Assembly (NCBI GenBank): GCA_003157015.1
Contig: PMIJ01000208.1
Coordinates: 41,266-89,315, forward strand
Source of the DNA: Bacteroidales bacterium
Lineage (GTDB): Bacteria; Bacteroidota; Bacteroidia; Bacteroidales; VadinHA17
Direction: 5' to 3'
DNA: 48,050 nt
The notes beneath the pieces were generated by a model, which was not told where the DNA came from, ran no database searches, and was given only the letters and a program-made list of their open reading frames with translations. Of the stretch, positions 32,438-40,285 are shown one piece after another; the stretch's first letter is position 1; each line of letters starts with the position of its first letter. A program made the translations under genes and the position numbers.

Positions 32438-33622
32438 ATGCAGGAACGTGTAAAAATAATACTCAAATCAGGCAAGGAACAATCTCTCCGCCGTTTCCAT
32501 CCCTGGGTCTTTTCAGGAGCAATAAAAAAAATGTCCGGAAATCCGGCTGAAGGCGACCTTGTTGATGTTTACGACAATAAAGGTACGTTCCTTGCAGTGG
32601 GCCATTGGGCCCCAAGTTCGATTGCTGTCCGTGTTCTTTCATTTGAGCAGGTGATACCCGATATCAGTTTTTTCAGGGATAAAATCGAAAAGGCAATTAT
32701 TTACAGGAAATCCATCGGACTATTTGATAATCGGCAGATAAATGTTTTCCGGCTTATTCATGGCGAGGGAGACGGGTTGCCCGGACTGATAGTTGATTAT
32801 TATAATGGTGTTGCCATTATCCAGATGCATTCCATTGGTTTCTACAGGATCAGGACAGATATTGCATCGATCCTTTCCGAGATCCTGAAGGACAAGATTA
32901 CAGCTGTCTACGATAAAAGTGAGGGCACTATTCCTCATATGTCGGGCATTACACCTGCAAACGAGTTTCTGATTGGAGCATCAGATTCTGCAATCGTTAC
33001 TGAAAACGGATATAAGTTTAAAATTGACTGGATAACCGGACAGAAGACCGGATTTTTTATCGATCAGAGAGAAAACCGAAAACTACTCGAGACATATACT
33101 GAAGGAAGAACTGTGTTAAACATGTTCGGCTATACCGGAGGGTTCTCTGTTTATGCAATGAAAAATGCAGCTCTCGTCCATACGGTCGACAGCTCATTAC
33201 CGGCAATAGAGCTCGCAAATGAAAACATCCGACTCAATTATGGAAAGGATAAGAGGCATGAATCTTTCCAGATTGATGCTTTTGATTATCTCAATCATAT
33301 AAAGGATCAATACGATCTGATTATTCTCGATCCTCCAGCGTTCGCGAAGCATAATAACGTTCTTGCCAATGCTTTACAGGGGTATAAAAGACTGAATATA
33401 AAGGCAATTGAACAGATTAAACCCGGTGGAATCATTTTCACCTTTTCATGTTCCCAGGTTGTTACAAGAGAAAACTTCAGAAAATCGGTTTTCGCAGCTG
33501 CAGCAAATACCGGACGAAACGTAAGAATATTACATCAGATGAGTCAGCCTCCTGATCACCCGGTGAACATTTATCACCCGGAGAGCGAATATCTGAAAGG
33601 TTTGGTTATTTATGTTGAATAG
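32438..33622 (+). CDS. rlmI: 23S rRNA m5C methyltransferase, RlmI type
   Basis: This 394-residue protein has a PUA RNA-binding domain at the N-terminus (about 1-75; RFHPWVFSGAIKKMSGNP) followed by the RlmI/RlmK-type methyltransferase. GQKTGFFIDQREN (about 203-215) is the signature motif, VLNMFGYTGGFSVYA binds SAM, DPPAFAK is motif IV, and the catalytic Cys lies in FTFSCSQ. The known E. coli RlmI methylates C1962 of 23S rRNA; I infer this target. The gene follows the exonuclease gene by 84 bp and precedes the tandem repeats and tex. Confidence 0.92.
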   Translation: MQERVKIILKSGKEQSLRRFHPWVFSGAIKKMSGNPAEGDLVDVYDNKGTFLAVGHWAPSSIAVRVLSFEQVIPDISFFRDKIEKAIIYRKSIGLFDNRQINVFRLIHGEGDGLPGLIVDYYNGVAIIQMHSIGFYRIRTDIASILSEILKDKITAVYDKSEGTIPHMSGITPANEFLIGASDSAIVTENGYKFKIDWITGQKTGFFIDQRENRKLLETYTEGRTVLNMFGYTGGFSVYAMKNAALVHTVDSSLPAIELANENIRLNYGKDKRHESFQIDAFDYLNHIKDQYDLIILDPPAFAKHNNVLANALQGYKRLNIKAIEQIKPGGIIFTFSCSQVVTRENFRKSVFAAAANTGRNVRILHQMSQPPDHPVNIYHPESEYLKGLVIYVE

Positions 33623-33668
33623 CTGAAAGGCAAAACGGGTTAAAGTCGCAAAGGCGCAAAGGTAAAGA

Positions 33669-33710
33669 AGAGAACAGAGAACAGAGAACAGAGAACAGAG
33701 AACAGAGAAC
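33669..33710. repeat. heptamer AGAGAAC, six perfect tandem copies
   Basis: Six head-to-tail copies fill 42 bp of the 122-bp gap between rlmI and tex. The stretch is purine-only apart from the C in each unit. It lies in the probable tex leader. Confidence 0.9.
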
Positions 33711-33716
33711 AGACGG

Positions 33717-33740
33717 AACAATAGAACAATAGAACAATAG
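33717..33740. repeat. octamer AACAATAG, three perfect tandem copies
   Basis: Three copies end 4 bp (AAAG) before the tex ATG at 33745, so a change in copy number would alter the distance between upstream signals and the start codon. Confidence 0.9.
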
Positions 33741-33744
33741 AAAG

Positions 33745-35886
33745 ATGGGTACCAATAAAAATATTGAGTTTGTAGCAAAGAAGCTGGGCCTTCACGACTG
33801 GCAGGTTGAAAACACGATAAGACTGATGGATGGAGGAGCTACAATTCCGTTTATTAGCCGTTACAGGAAAGAGATGACCGGAAGTCTTGATGAGGTGCAG
33901 CTTATGCATATCAAAGATGAGTATGACAGGCTGAAGGAACTTGATGCCAGGAAAGAAGCCGTGATAAAGTCAATTGAGGAACAGGAGAAAATGACCCCTG
34001 AACTCAGGCAAAAAATTGATGCTTCGGTTAAAATGACTGAACTTGAAGATATCTACCTGCCATACCGACCTAAACGCCATACCCGAGCAACAATAGCCAA
34101 GGAAAAAGGTCTTGAACCTCTTGCAACCCTGATTATGAATCAGAGAGAAAATGACCCGGCCCTGAAGGCTGAAAGCTTTCTGAATGATGATGTTGCAACT
34201 GTCGGAGATGCCATTTCAGGAGCTTCTGATATAATAGCAGAGTGGATAAATGAAGATGAAAAAGCAAGGAAACAGCTCAGATATCTTTTCGAAAAGGAAG
34301 CTGTTATCTATTCAAAGGTTGTTAAGGGAAAAGAAGCGGAGGGTACAAAATTCAGCGATTATTATGACTGGTCTGAACCTCTTAAAAAGTGCCCGTCTCA
34401 CAGGCTACTGGCTATGAGAAGAGGGGAGGATGAAGGTTTCCTGCGACTGTCAGTAGAACCTGATGACGAACATGCTGTCGATATTTTGAGCTCAATTTTC
34501 ATAAAAGGAAGGAATGCATCATCTGAAATAGTTACAAATGCTATAAAGGATAGCTGGAAAAGATTGCTTTCTTCATCGATGGAGACTGAATTCAGAAATA
34601 TTTCAAAGGAAAAGGCTGATATCGAAGCCATAACTGTTTTCGCCGATAATCTTCGTCAGCTGCTTCTCGGATCGCCGCTTGGAGAGAAAAATGTTCTCGC
34701 GATAGATCCGGGTTTCAGAACCGGGTGTAAAGTAGTATGTCTCGACAGGCAGGGAAATTTCATTCATAATGAAACAATCTACCCTCATCCTCCTCAGAAT
34801 GAAACTGCAATGTCGATAAAGAAAATATTATCACTTGTGAATGCATATAAAATTGAAGCTATAGCAATCGGAAATGGAACGGCCAGCCGCGAGACCGAAG
34901 ATTTCATAAAATGGGTGAAATTCGAAAACGATATACAGGTTTTTGTCGTAAGTGAAGCAGGCGCTTCAATCTATTCCGCATCAAAAACAGCCAGGGATGA
35001 ATTTCCCGATTATGATGTAACTGTCAGGGGTGCGATATCTATCGGAAGAAGGCTGATGGATCCGCTTGCTGAGCTGGTAAAGATCGATCCCAAATCAATA
35101 GGAGTGGGCCAGTACCAGCATGATGTTGACCAGCAAAAACTTCAGAACTCGCTCGACGACGTGGTAATGAGCTGTGTAAATGCAGTTGGAGTGGAGGTTA
35201 ACACTGCAAGTAAACACCTTCTGACATATGTATCAGGCCTTGGCCCGCAGCTGGCCCAGAACATCATAGATTACAGAACAGAAAATGGACCATTTAAAGC
35301 ACGAAAGGAGCTTCTCAAAGTGAAAAGGATGGGAGAAAAGGCCTATGAACAATCTGCCGGTTTTCTGAGGATCAGGAATGCAGAGAATCCCCTCGACTCA
35401 AGCGCAGTTCATCCCGAAAGTTATCATGTTGTAGAAAAAATGTCAAAAGATCTGGGGTGCGATGTTAAGGAATTGATTACCAATGAGAATAAGCGTAAAG
35501 AGATTAAACTTGAACGTTATCTCAGCTCTGTTACCGGACTACCGACGCTGAAAGATATAGTTGATGAACTTTCAAAACCGGGGCGTGACCCACGGTCTAG
35601 AATCAAAGAGTTCAGCTTCGCGGATGTGCATTCCATGGATGATCTGAGTGAGGGAATGATTGTCCCGGGAATTGTAACAAATATTACAAAATTTGGAGCT
35701 TTTGTTGATATCGGAATCAAACAAGACGGATTGGTGCATATTTCAAATATGAGTAAAACTTACATCACCGATCCATCGAAAGTCGTTAAACTCCACCAGC
35801 ATGTTACGGTAAAAGTCATAGGTATTGATATTGACCGGAGGCGGATTCAGCTTTCAATGAAGGATGTGGAGATAAAAAATAATTAG
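33745..35886 (+). CDS. tex: Tex-type RNA-binding transcription accessory protein
   Basis: This 713-residue protein has the full Tex layout: helical N-terminal region (about 1-190), YqgF/RNase H-like domain (VLAIDPGFRTGCKVVCLDRQG about 316-336 and the AIGNGTASRE motif), helix-hairpin-helix part (LLTYVSGLGPQLAQNIIDYR, then FKARKELLKVKRMG), and a C-terminal S1 RNA-binding domain (about 638-708; GMIVPGIVTNITKFGAFVDI). Tex binds nucleic acid and helps RNA polymerase and toxin or stress gene expression. It is intact. Its leader carries two tandem repeats, and its 3' flank a GTAGAGACGC palindrome. Confidence 0.97.
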   Translation: MGTNKNIEFVAKKLGLHDWQVENTIRLMDGGATIPFISRYRKEMTGSLDEVQLMHIKDEYDRLKELDARKEAVIKSIEEQEKMTPELRQKIDASVKMTELEDIYLPYRPKRHTRATIAKEKGLEPLATLIMNQRENDPALKAESFLNDDVATVGDAISGASDIIAEWINEDEKARKQLRYLFEKEAVIYSKVVKGKEAEGTKFSDYYDWSEPLKKCPSHRLLAMRRGEDEGFLRLSVEPDDEHAVDILSSIFIKGRNASSEIVTNAIKDSWKRLLSSSMETEFRNISKEKADIEAITVFADNLRQLLLGSPLGEKNVLAIDPGFRTGCKVVCLDRQGNFIHNETIYPHPPQNETAMSIKKILSLVNAYKIEAIAIGNGTASRETEDFIKWVKFENDIQVFVVSEAGASIYSASKTARDEFPDYDVTVRGAISIGRRLMDPLAELVKIDPKSIGVGQYQHDVDQQKLQNSLDDVVMSCVNAVGVEVNTASKHLLTYVSGLGPQLAQNIIDYRTENGPFKARKELLKVKRMGEKAYEQSAGFLRIRNAENPLDSSAVHPESYHVVEKMSKDLGCDVKELITNENKRKEIKLERYLSSVTGLPTLKDIVDELSKPGRDPRSRIKEFSFADVHSMDDLSEGMIVPGIVTNITKFGAFVDIGIKQDGLVHISNMSKTYITDPSKVVKLHQHVTVKVIGIDIDRRRIQLSMKDVEIKNN

Positions 35887-35899
35887 TTATTTATTAATA

Positions 35900-35928
35900 G
35901 TAGAGACGCCCAAATTGGGCGTCTCTAC
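35900..35928. repeat. GTAGAGACGC-type perfect palindrome
   Basis: GTAGAGACGCCC (35900-35911), loop AAATT, GGGCGTCTCTAC (35917-35928): a perfect 12-bp stem in the convergent gap between tex and the small secreted protein gene. It lacks a U-tract, and a decayed relative lies at 36536-36566, so I class it as a dispersed repeat that may also end transcripts. Confidence 0.75.
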
Positions 35929-35953
35929 AGGTTTCTCAAATTATCAAGGATAT

Positions 35954-36277
35954 CTATAGTCCCAGTGCCTGTTCCCCATGTTCCTCCCTGTAAATATCCC
36001 TGCCGGAACGATCAAGTTGCATGTTTAGAAATTTTCTTTCGCCCGGAGTGACAATGCCATCAGACTTTGCCATTCTTTTTTCCATCCTGATCCGTTTTTG
36101 TTCTCCTTCAAGCCTGGCTGCTTCAGGCTTAGTCAGTCGTCCTGTATTTAATCCGCGGGCGATTCTTGCCTGCTGCTTAGCCTGCCTGGCTGTTATATTA
36201 GGGGTCGATCCCTGAGCATCTATCAAACTAATTGATGCTATTAACATTACCCCGACAGAAAAAATTAACTTTTTCAT
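35954..36277 (-). CDS. small secreted basic protein, unknown function
   Basis: This 107-residue protein starts with a clear signal peptide (MKKLIFSVGVMLIASISLIDAQ, cleavage near 22). The mature part is helical and highly charged: ITARQAKQQARIARGLNTGR, LTKPEAARLEGEQKRIRMEK, then VTPGERKFLNMQLDRSGRDI. Two related halves (LTKPEAARLE and VTPGERKFLN) suggest an internal duplication of a helix-turn-helix-like unit. I recall similar small periplasmic proteins but no function. It is convergent with tex; the 260 bp upstream contain no other gene. Confidence 0.62.
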   Translation of the reverse strand: MKKLIFSVGVMLIASISLIDAQGSTPNITARQAKQQARIARGLNTGRLTKPEAARLEGEQKRIRMEKRMAKSDGIVTPGERKFLNMQLDRSGRDIYREEHGEQALGL

Positions 36278-36535
36278 AATTCCTTTATTTAATTGTTAAT
36301 TATCACTTTGATGTAAGTTTTCGTAAAAGGTTTAACGGATTCAGGGAATCTGGCTAAATAATGAGTGTCATTTAGATGATGTTAAAATATTTAATGTTCA
36401 GGCTATATGCGGGGTATTTCATTATCTAATTTTAAAATTTCTGCTGAAGCTTATTAAAATCTTTAATACCATTATATTATCTGTATTGATATGCAATTTG
36501 TGTGTCTGGAACAGATAATTTCCATATATAATAAA

Positions 36536-36566
36536 TAGAAGCGTGCAATTTGAGCGGCTCTACAGG
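36536..36566. repeat. decayed copy of the GTAGAGACGC-type palindrome
   Basis: TAGAAGCGTGCAATTTGAGC followed by GGCTCTACAGG aligns base by base with the intact element at 35900-35928 and its flank CAGG, with several changes in both arms. It covers the beginning of the oligopeptidase B pseudogene. Confidence 0.6.
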
Positions 36567-37494
36567 ATTAGATAATTATTTCTGGATGCGCCTTTCTGAT
36601 GAACAAAAGAATGCAGAAATTCCAGATGAGCAGACAGCGAAAGATCTCGATTACCTTACAAAGGAAAACGAGTATTCAAAAGCGGTTCTTAAAAATACTG
36701 AAGGACTTCGGAAAACACTCTTTGATGAGATTACAGGAAGAATAAAAAAAGATGACGAATCAGTACCGTATTTTGAGAATGGTTACTATTATTATAATAA
36801 ATATACAGCCGGAAGCGAATACCCGGTCTATTTCCGGAAGAAGGGTACCCTTTCTGCTCCGTAAGAAGTGCTTCTGGATGTAAATAAGCTTGCCGCAGGA
36901 AAAAGCTATTGCTCAGTTACTGGCCTGGCCGTAAGCCGCGATAATAAGATATTGATATATGGCGTGGATTATGTGAGCCGACGCCGATATAGCCTGAAGT
37001 TTATAGATATTCAGAAAGGGTCATTACTCTCCGATAAAATTGAAAATACTACCGGACAGTCAGTCTGGGCCTCTGATAACAGAACTGTTTTTTATGTCAC
37101 CAGGGATAATAAAACACTCAGATCTTCCAAAATATATAAACACAGGCTCGATGAGTCAATAACACTGACAACTTCAGAGTGGGATGAATGGGGCGATCCA
37201 CGAAAAAAAGAGTATTATGATTATATGCTATCATATTCGCCATATGATCAGGTTAAAGCAATGAATTATCCGAATATTATCGTTACGACAGGATTTTGGG
37301 ATTCACAGGTTCAGTACTGGGAACCTGCCAAGTGGATGGCAAAACTGCGTGATATGAAAACGGATAAGAACAAACTGGTGATGGACTGCAATATGACTGC
37401 CGGACATGGAGGAGCCTCAGGAAGGTTTGAACGTTACAGGATCACTGCCCTGGAATATTCATTTATTCTGAATCTGGCGGGTATAACGAAATAG
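36550..37494 (+). pseudogene. oligopeptidase B (S9A) pseudogene: lost 5' end, nonsense codon, internal deletion
   Basis: Residues beginning DNYFWMRLSDEQKN match the N-terminal propeller of oligopeptidase B. After KKGTLSAP the frame meets TAA (36862-36864, probably GAA before) and continues in the same frame with [35 protein letters not shown] and KIYKHRL. It then jumps, in frame, to the C-terminal part of the catalytic domain ([50 protein letters not shown] with the catalytic His). About 350 of 700 residues, including the nucleophile Ser and Asp, are missing. The true start is also lost: the first codons here come from the decayed repeat. The protein cannot be active. Confidence 0.87.
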
Positions 37495-37658
37495 AAAGCG
37501 ATATTTCTGCCGGAATCATTCCGGTGGGAGTGAAGTCGTTTATTAATTAATGTCTTTATAACAATTAAACCGGAACCTGAAGAAATGTAGATTTAAAAAA
37601 CCAAAAAGAAATTAATTTCAGCCGGCAGTTTTACGGTGGATGAAATGGCGAAAAATTT

Positions 37659-38306
37659 TTACCAGGTTTTAAGATTAAATCTCCATCTGATTTTTTTGAA
37701 TATCTCGATATATAATGCAAGTTTAAGGTTTTTAGCATTTAACTTCTCTTTATACCTTACAGCCGAAGAATTAAAAAATGCACTTACGCTATATATTTTA
37801 TTCCTACCCATATTTTTGAGGATATCGTAACTTTTATAACGTAAATAAGGTGCCAGATTTTTCCCTCTGAATGCTTTCATCGTATACATATATGCCAAAT
37901 AGGCTTCATCGTTTTTTAAAGGGATAATTTGTGGCGTGAAGTCGCATTCCGTCAGGTTTATAAACATGAATGAGGCCAGTTCATCTTTATACTTTAAGCC
38001 CAGACATTTTTTCCCTGCATTATAATAAGCCAGAAGTCCCTCCACCGAATATGTACCCAAATCTTCGGTTATTTTTTTTATTTCTTCAGATTCAATAAAT
38101 TCCACTGTATAATCTGACAATATCCCGTTTATCTCAGGTACTTCCATGGGATTCATTCCTTCCTGAACCCAATAGTATGGAGTAATATTAATCCCTATTC
38201 TGGCTATTTGGTTTCTTATCGAATCCAAGACTAAACCATGTTTAATCTTATCTGTTATTTTTGTAAGCAGTTTTGCCTCTCTTTTTTTACCTTGAACCGG
38301 AATCAT
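37659..38306 (-). CDS. GNAT-like N-acetyltransferase
   Basis: This 215-residue soluble protein shows the second half of the GNAT fold: EAYLAYMYTMKAFRGKNLAP (about 134-153) contains the RGKN acetyl-CoA-binding loop (R/Q-x-x-G-x-G/A pattern), and NKIYSVSAFFNSSAVRYKEK has the Asn/Ser-rich last helix. The first 100 residues are less conserved. The substrate is unknown. It is a single gene, convergent with the oligopeptidase B pseudogene. Family membership is likely but not certain because the core motifs are diverged. Confidence 0.65.
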   Translation of the reverse strand: MIPVQGKKREAKLLTKITDKIKHGLVLDSIRNQIARIGINITPYYWVQEGMNPMEVPEINGILSDYTVEFIESEEIKKITEDLGTYSVEGLLAYYNAGKKCLGLKYKDELASFMFINLTECDFTPQIIPLKNDEAYLAYMYTMKAFRGKNLAPYLRYKSYDILKNMGRNKIYSVSAFFNSSAVRYKEKLNAKNLKLALYIEIFKKIRWRFNLKTW

Positions 38307-38495
38307 AAGGATATTGTTTTTATTCTGGTAATCTATATAAAGATAGGCATATGAAAAATTTATTTTTATATTCTCAGATCATAAATTTACTAAACGTATT
38401 GATACTAATTAAGGTATTTAAAAATCAATTTAATCACACTTCCGGAAAATCAGAAGAAAAAGGCCATTGGTGTGACGGCTATCTATTTTATAAAT

Positions 38496-38527
38496 AAAAA
38501 GAGACTCGCTGCATGCGAATCTCTTTT
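38496..38527 (-). terminator. intrinsic terminator of the M28 peptidase gene
   Basis: AAAAAGAGACTCGC (38496-38509) pairs with GCGAATCTCTTTTT (38515-38528) with one mismatch and a 5-nt loop. On the minus strand it ends in a U-rich tract 30 bp after the peptidase stop. The rest of the 38307-38554 gap shows nothing. Confidence 0.75.
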
Positions 38528-38554
38528 TATTTCAATTTTTTTCAATTTATATTT

Positions 38555-40117
38555 TTACATCCTTGGTGCCTGACTGGTAGTTGGCCTGGGTTTCATAGCA
38601 GGCTTGCCAGGCAATTTTGCATTCCGCATTGCAGCATTATAAACAAATGATGCTGTTATAACTGCATTTTGTTTCAAATCGGCCATTACAAGTCTCTCGT
38701 ATGTATCCATTACAGTATGATAACCACGTTCATATTCGATATCGTCCTGAATAAACTGGAATCCGGGAAGACCAACCCTGTCAAATGAAAGATGGTCAGT
38801 GCCGGAAGTGTTCCTGATAGTGATCGTAGAACAACCCATATCTTCAAAAGGCTTCAGCCACTCTTCAAATATCGGTCTAGCCAGCTCATTTTCCTGGAGG
38901 TAAATTCCACGGTATTTTCCCGAACCGTTGTCCATGTTAAAGTATCCTGCAAATTTGTCATAATCCGGTTTGTGTTCTTTGGTTGTGGGATCGACAAGAT
39001 ATTTGTCCACATAACCCGAAGATCCGAATAATCCCTGTTCCTCTCCGCCCCAGAGAGCAATCCTGATGGTCCTTTTGGGCGCAATATCAAGGTTTTTAAG
39101 GATACGCATAGCTTCCAGCATTACAATACAACCCGATCCGTTATCGGCTGCCCCGGTTCCTCCATTCCATGAATCGATGTGAGCGCCAAGAAGTACAACT
39201 TCATTTTTGAGTACTTTATCAGTTCCGGGTATTTCGCCGATTATGTTATAAACTGTCGGGCTGTCAAAGAATTTATTCTGTATTTCAATCTCCATTTCAA
39301 CATGAATATTGTGTTGTATAAGCCTTACCATTCTTCCATGATCTTCAATTGGAAGATTCAGCTCAGCGATCTGTTCCTTATCGCCTGTTTTATAGTTAGC
39401 ACCGTTTGACCTTGGAACATTGAAAGTGCCTGAATTGTTAAGTATCACGGCAGCACCCTCGCTTTTCAGAAAATCAGATATTTTCATACGGAGAGCCCTT
39501 TGTGCCATCATAGCAGCCCGGTCAAAAGGAGGCCTTCTTGGAGGAGTGGATGATGTTGCCATTGACAGATCTTTTAACTGGGCATCAGTCAACCGGCTTG
39601 CCAACGGATCATAACTTACCTCATAAGTGGCAGTTGATGGCATTAGTACGATTTTCCCTGATAATTTTCCCTTATAATTGTTGAGATCACTGTCAGCTTT
39701 AACATCAAGATAAACCACCTCACTTTTAATTAATCCGTTTGTACTACCTGACCAGGCAACCGGATTGCAGGCAAAGTTAGAATAATAAGGAGCGGTCATT
39801 GCGGCATATGTCTTGACGTTATCCCAACCACCACGGCTAAAGTCCTTGGCTGCTTCTATCCTAACATTCTGTAAACCAAACTCTTCCATCTTCTTTTTAG
39901 CCCACTCATTAGCGTGGTTGTAGCCTGTGGAGGCAGTAAGCCTGGGACCTATAAAATCAGTCAGCCAGAAAGCAAGATCCTCTACACTTGAATTCTTCAG
40001 ACCTTCCTGTTTGATTTTATAAATCATACTGAGGTCCACATTTTCGCTCTGCGACATTAACCACACCGGGAAAAGCAGCAGAAATAATAATGTGCTAGAG
40101 ATTTTCTTAATTTTCAT
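38555..40117 (-). CDS. secreted M28 family zinc aminopeptidase
   Basis: From ATG at 40117 this 520-residue protein starts with a signal peptide (MKIKKISSTLLFLLLFPVWL). A PA domain (about 120-260) is followed by the M28 catalytic part: LGAHIDSW holds the first His-x-Asp ligand, GAADNGSGC the bridging Asp, WGGEEQGLFGS the catalytic and zinc-binding Glu, and GTDHLSFDRVG the last His. Such enzymes release N-terminal amino acids from peptides in the periplasm or outside. A TTG start 36 bp upstream is less likely. It has its own terminator and is divergent from mutS2. Confidence 0.93.
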   Translation of the reverse strand: MKIKKISSTLLFLLLFPVWLMSQSENVDLSMIYKIKQEGLKNSSVEDLAFWLTDFIGPRLTASTGYNHANEWAKKKMEEFGLQNVRIEAAKDFSRGGWDNVKTYAAMTAPYYSNFACNPVAWSGSTNGLIKSEVVYLDVKADSDLNNYKGKLSGKIVLMPSTATYEVSYDPLASRLTDAQLKDLSMATSSTPPRRPPFDRAAMMAQRALRMKISDFLKSEGAAVILNNSGTFNVPRSNGANYKTGDKEQIAELNLPIEDHGRMVRLIQHNIHVEMEIEIQNKFFDSPTVYNIIGEIPGTDKVLKNEVVLLGAHIDSWNGGTGAADNGSGCIVMLEAMRILKNLDIAPKRTIRIALWGGEEQGLFGSSGYVDKYLVDPTTKEHKPDYDKFAGYFNMDNGSGKYRGIYLQENELARPIFEEWLKPFEDMGCSTITIRNTSGTDHLSFDRVGLPGFQFIQDDIEYERGYHTVMDTYERLVMADLKQNAVITASFVYNAAMRNAKLPGKPAMKPRPTTSQAPRM

Positions 40118-40209
40118 TGCTTTATTATTAAGGTTTATAATTATAGGTTTCAAATGTATATAAAAATGAATCCTGTTAGAGGTGTATTATGAGATGATTT
40201 AACAATAAT

Positions 40210-40217
40210 TAACTTTG
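40210..40217 (+). promoter_or_regulatory. candidate -7 box for mutS2
   Basis: TAACTTTG matches TAnnTTTG exactly and is followed by C. A clear TTG at -33 is missing. The start point near 40223 fits the ATG at 40286 better than the ATG at 40241. Confidence 0.4.
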
Positions 40218-40285
40218 CAGATTAGAGGACTTGCCATGGCATGTCCCTACTTTTATATTTTTACTTTTGTCTTTTATCTTTTACC

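Noticed and set aside
33669..33740. CRISPR-like array
   Set aside because: The units are 7 and 8 bp tandem repeats without spacers, so they are simple-sequence repeats.
35900..35928. Intrinsic terminator for tex
   Set aside because: The stem is perfect but no U-tract follows in either direction and a decayed copy exists nearby, so a dispersed repeat is the better reading; termination may still be a side effect.
40241..40285. N-terminal extension of MutS2 (hydrophobic 15 residues)
   Set aside because: The segment is pyrimidine-rich low-complexity DNA, and the family starts near MIYPENFENKIGFDRI.
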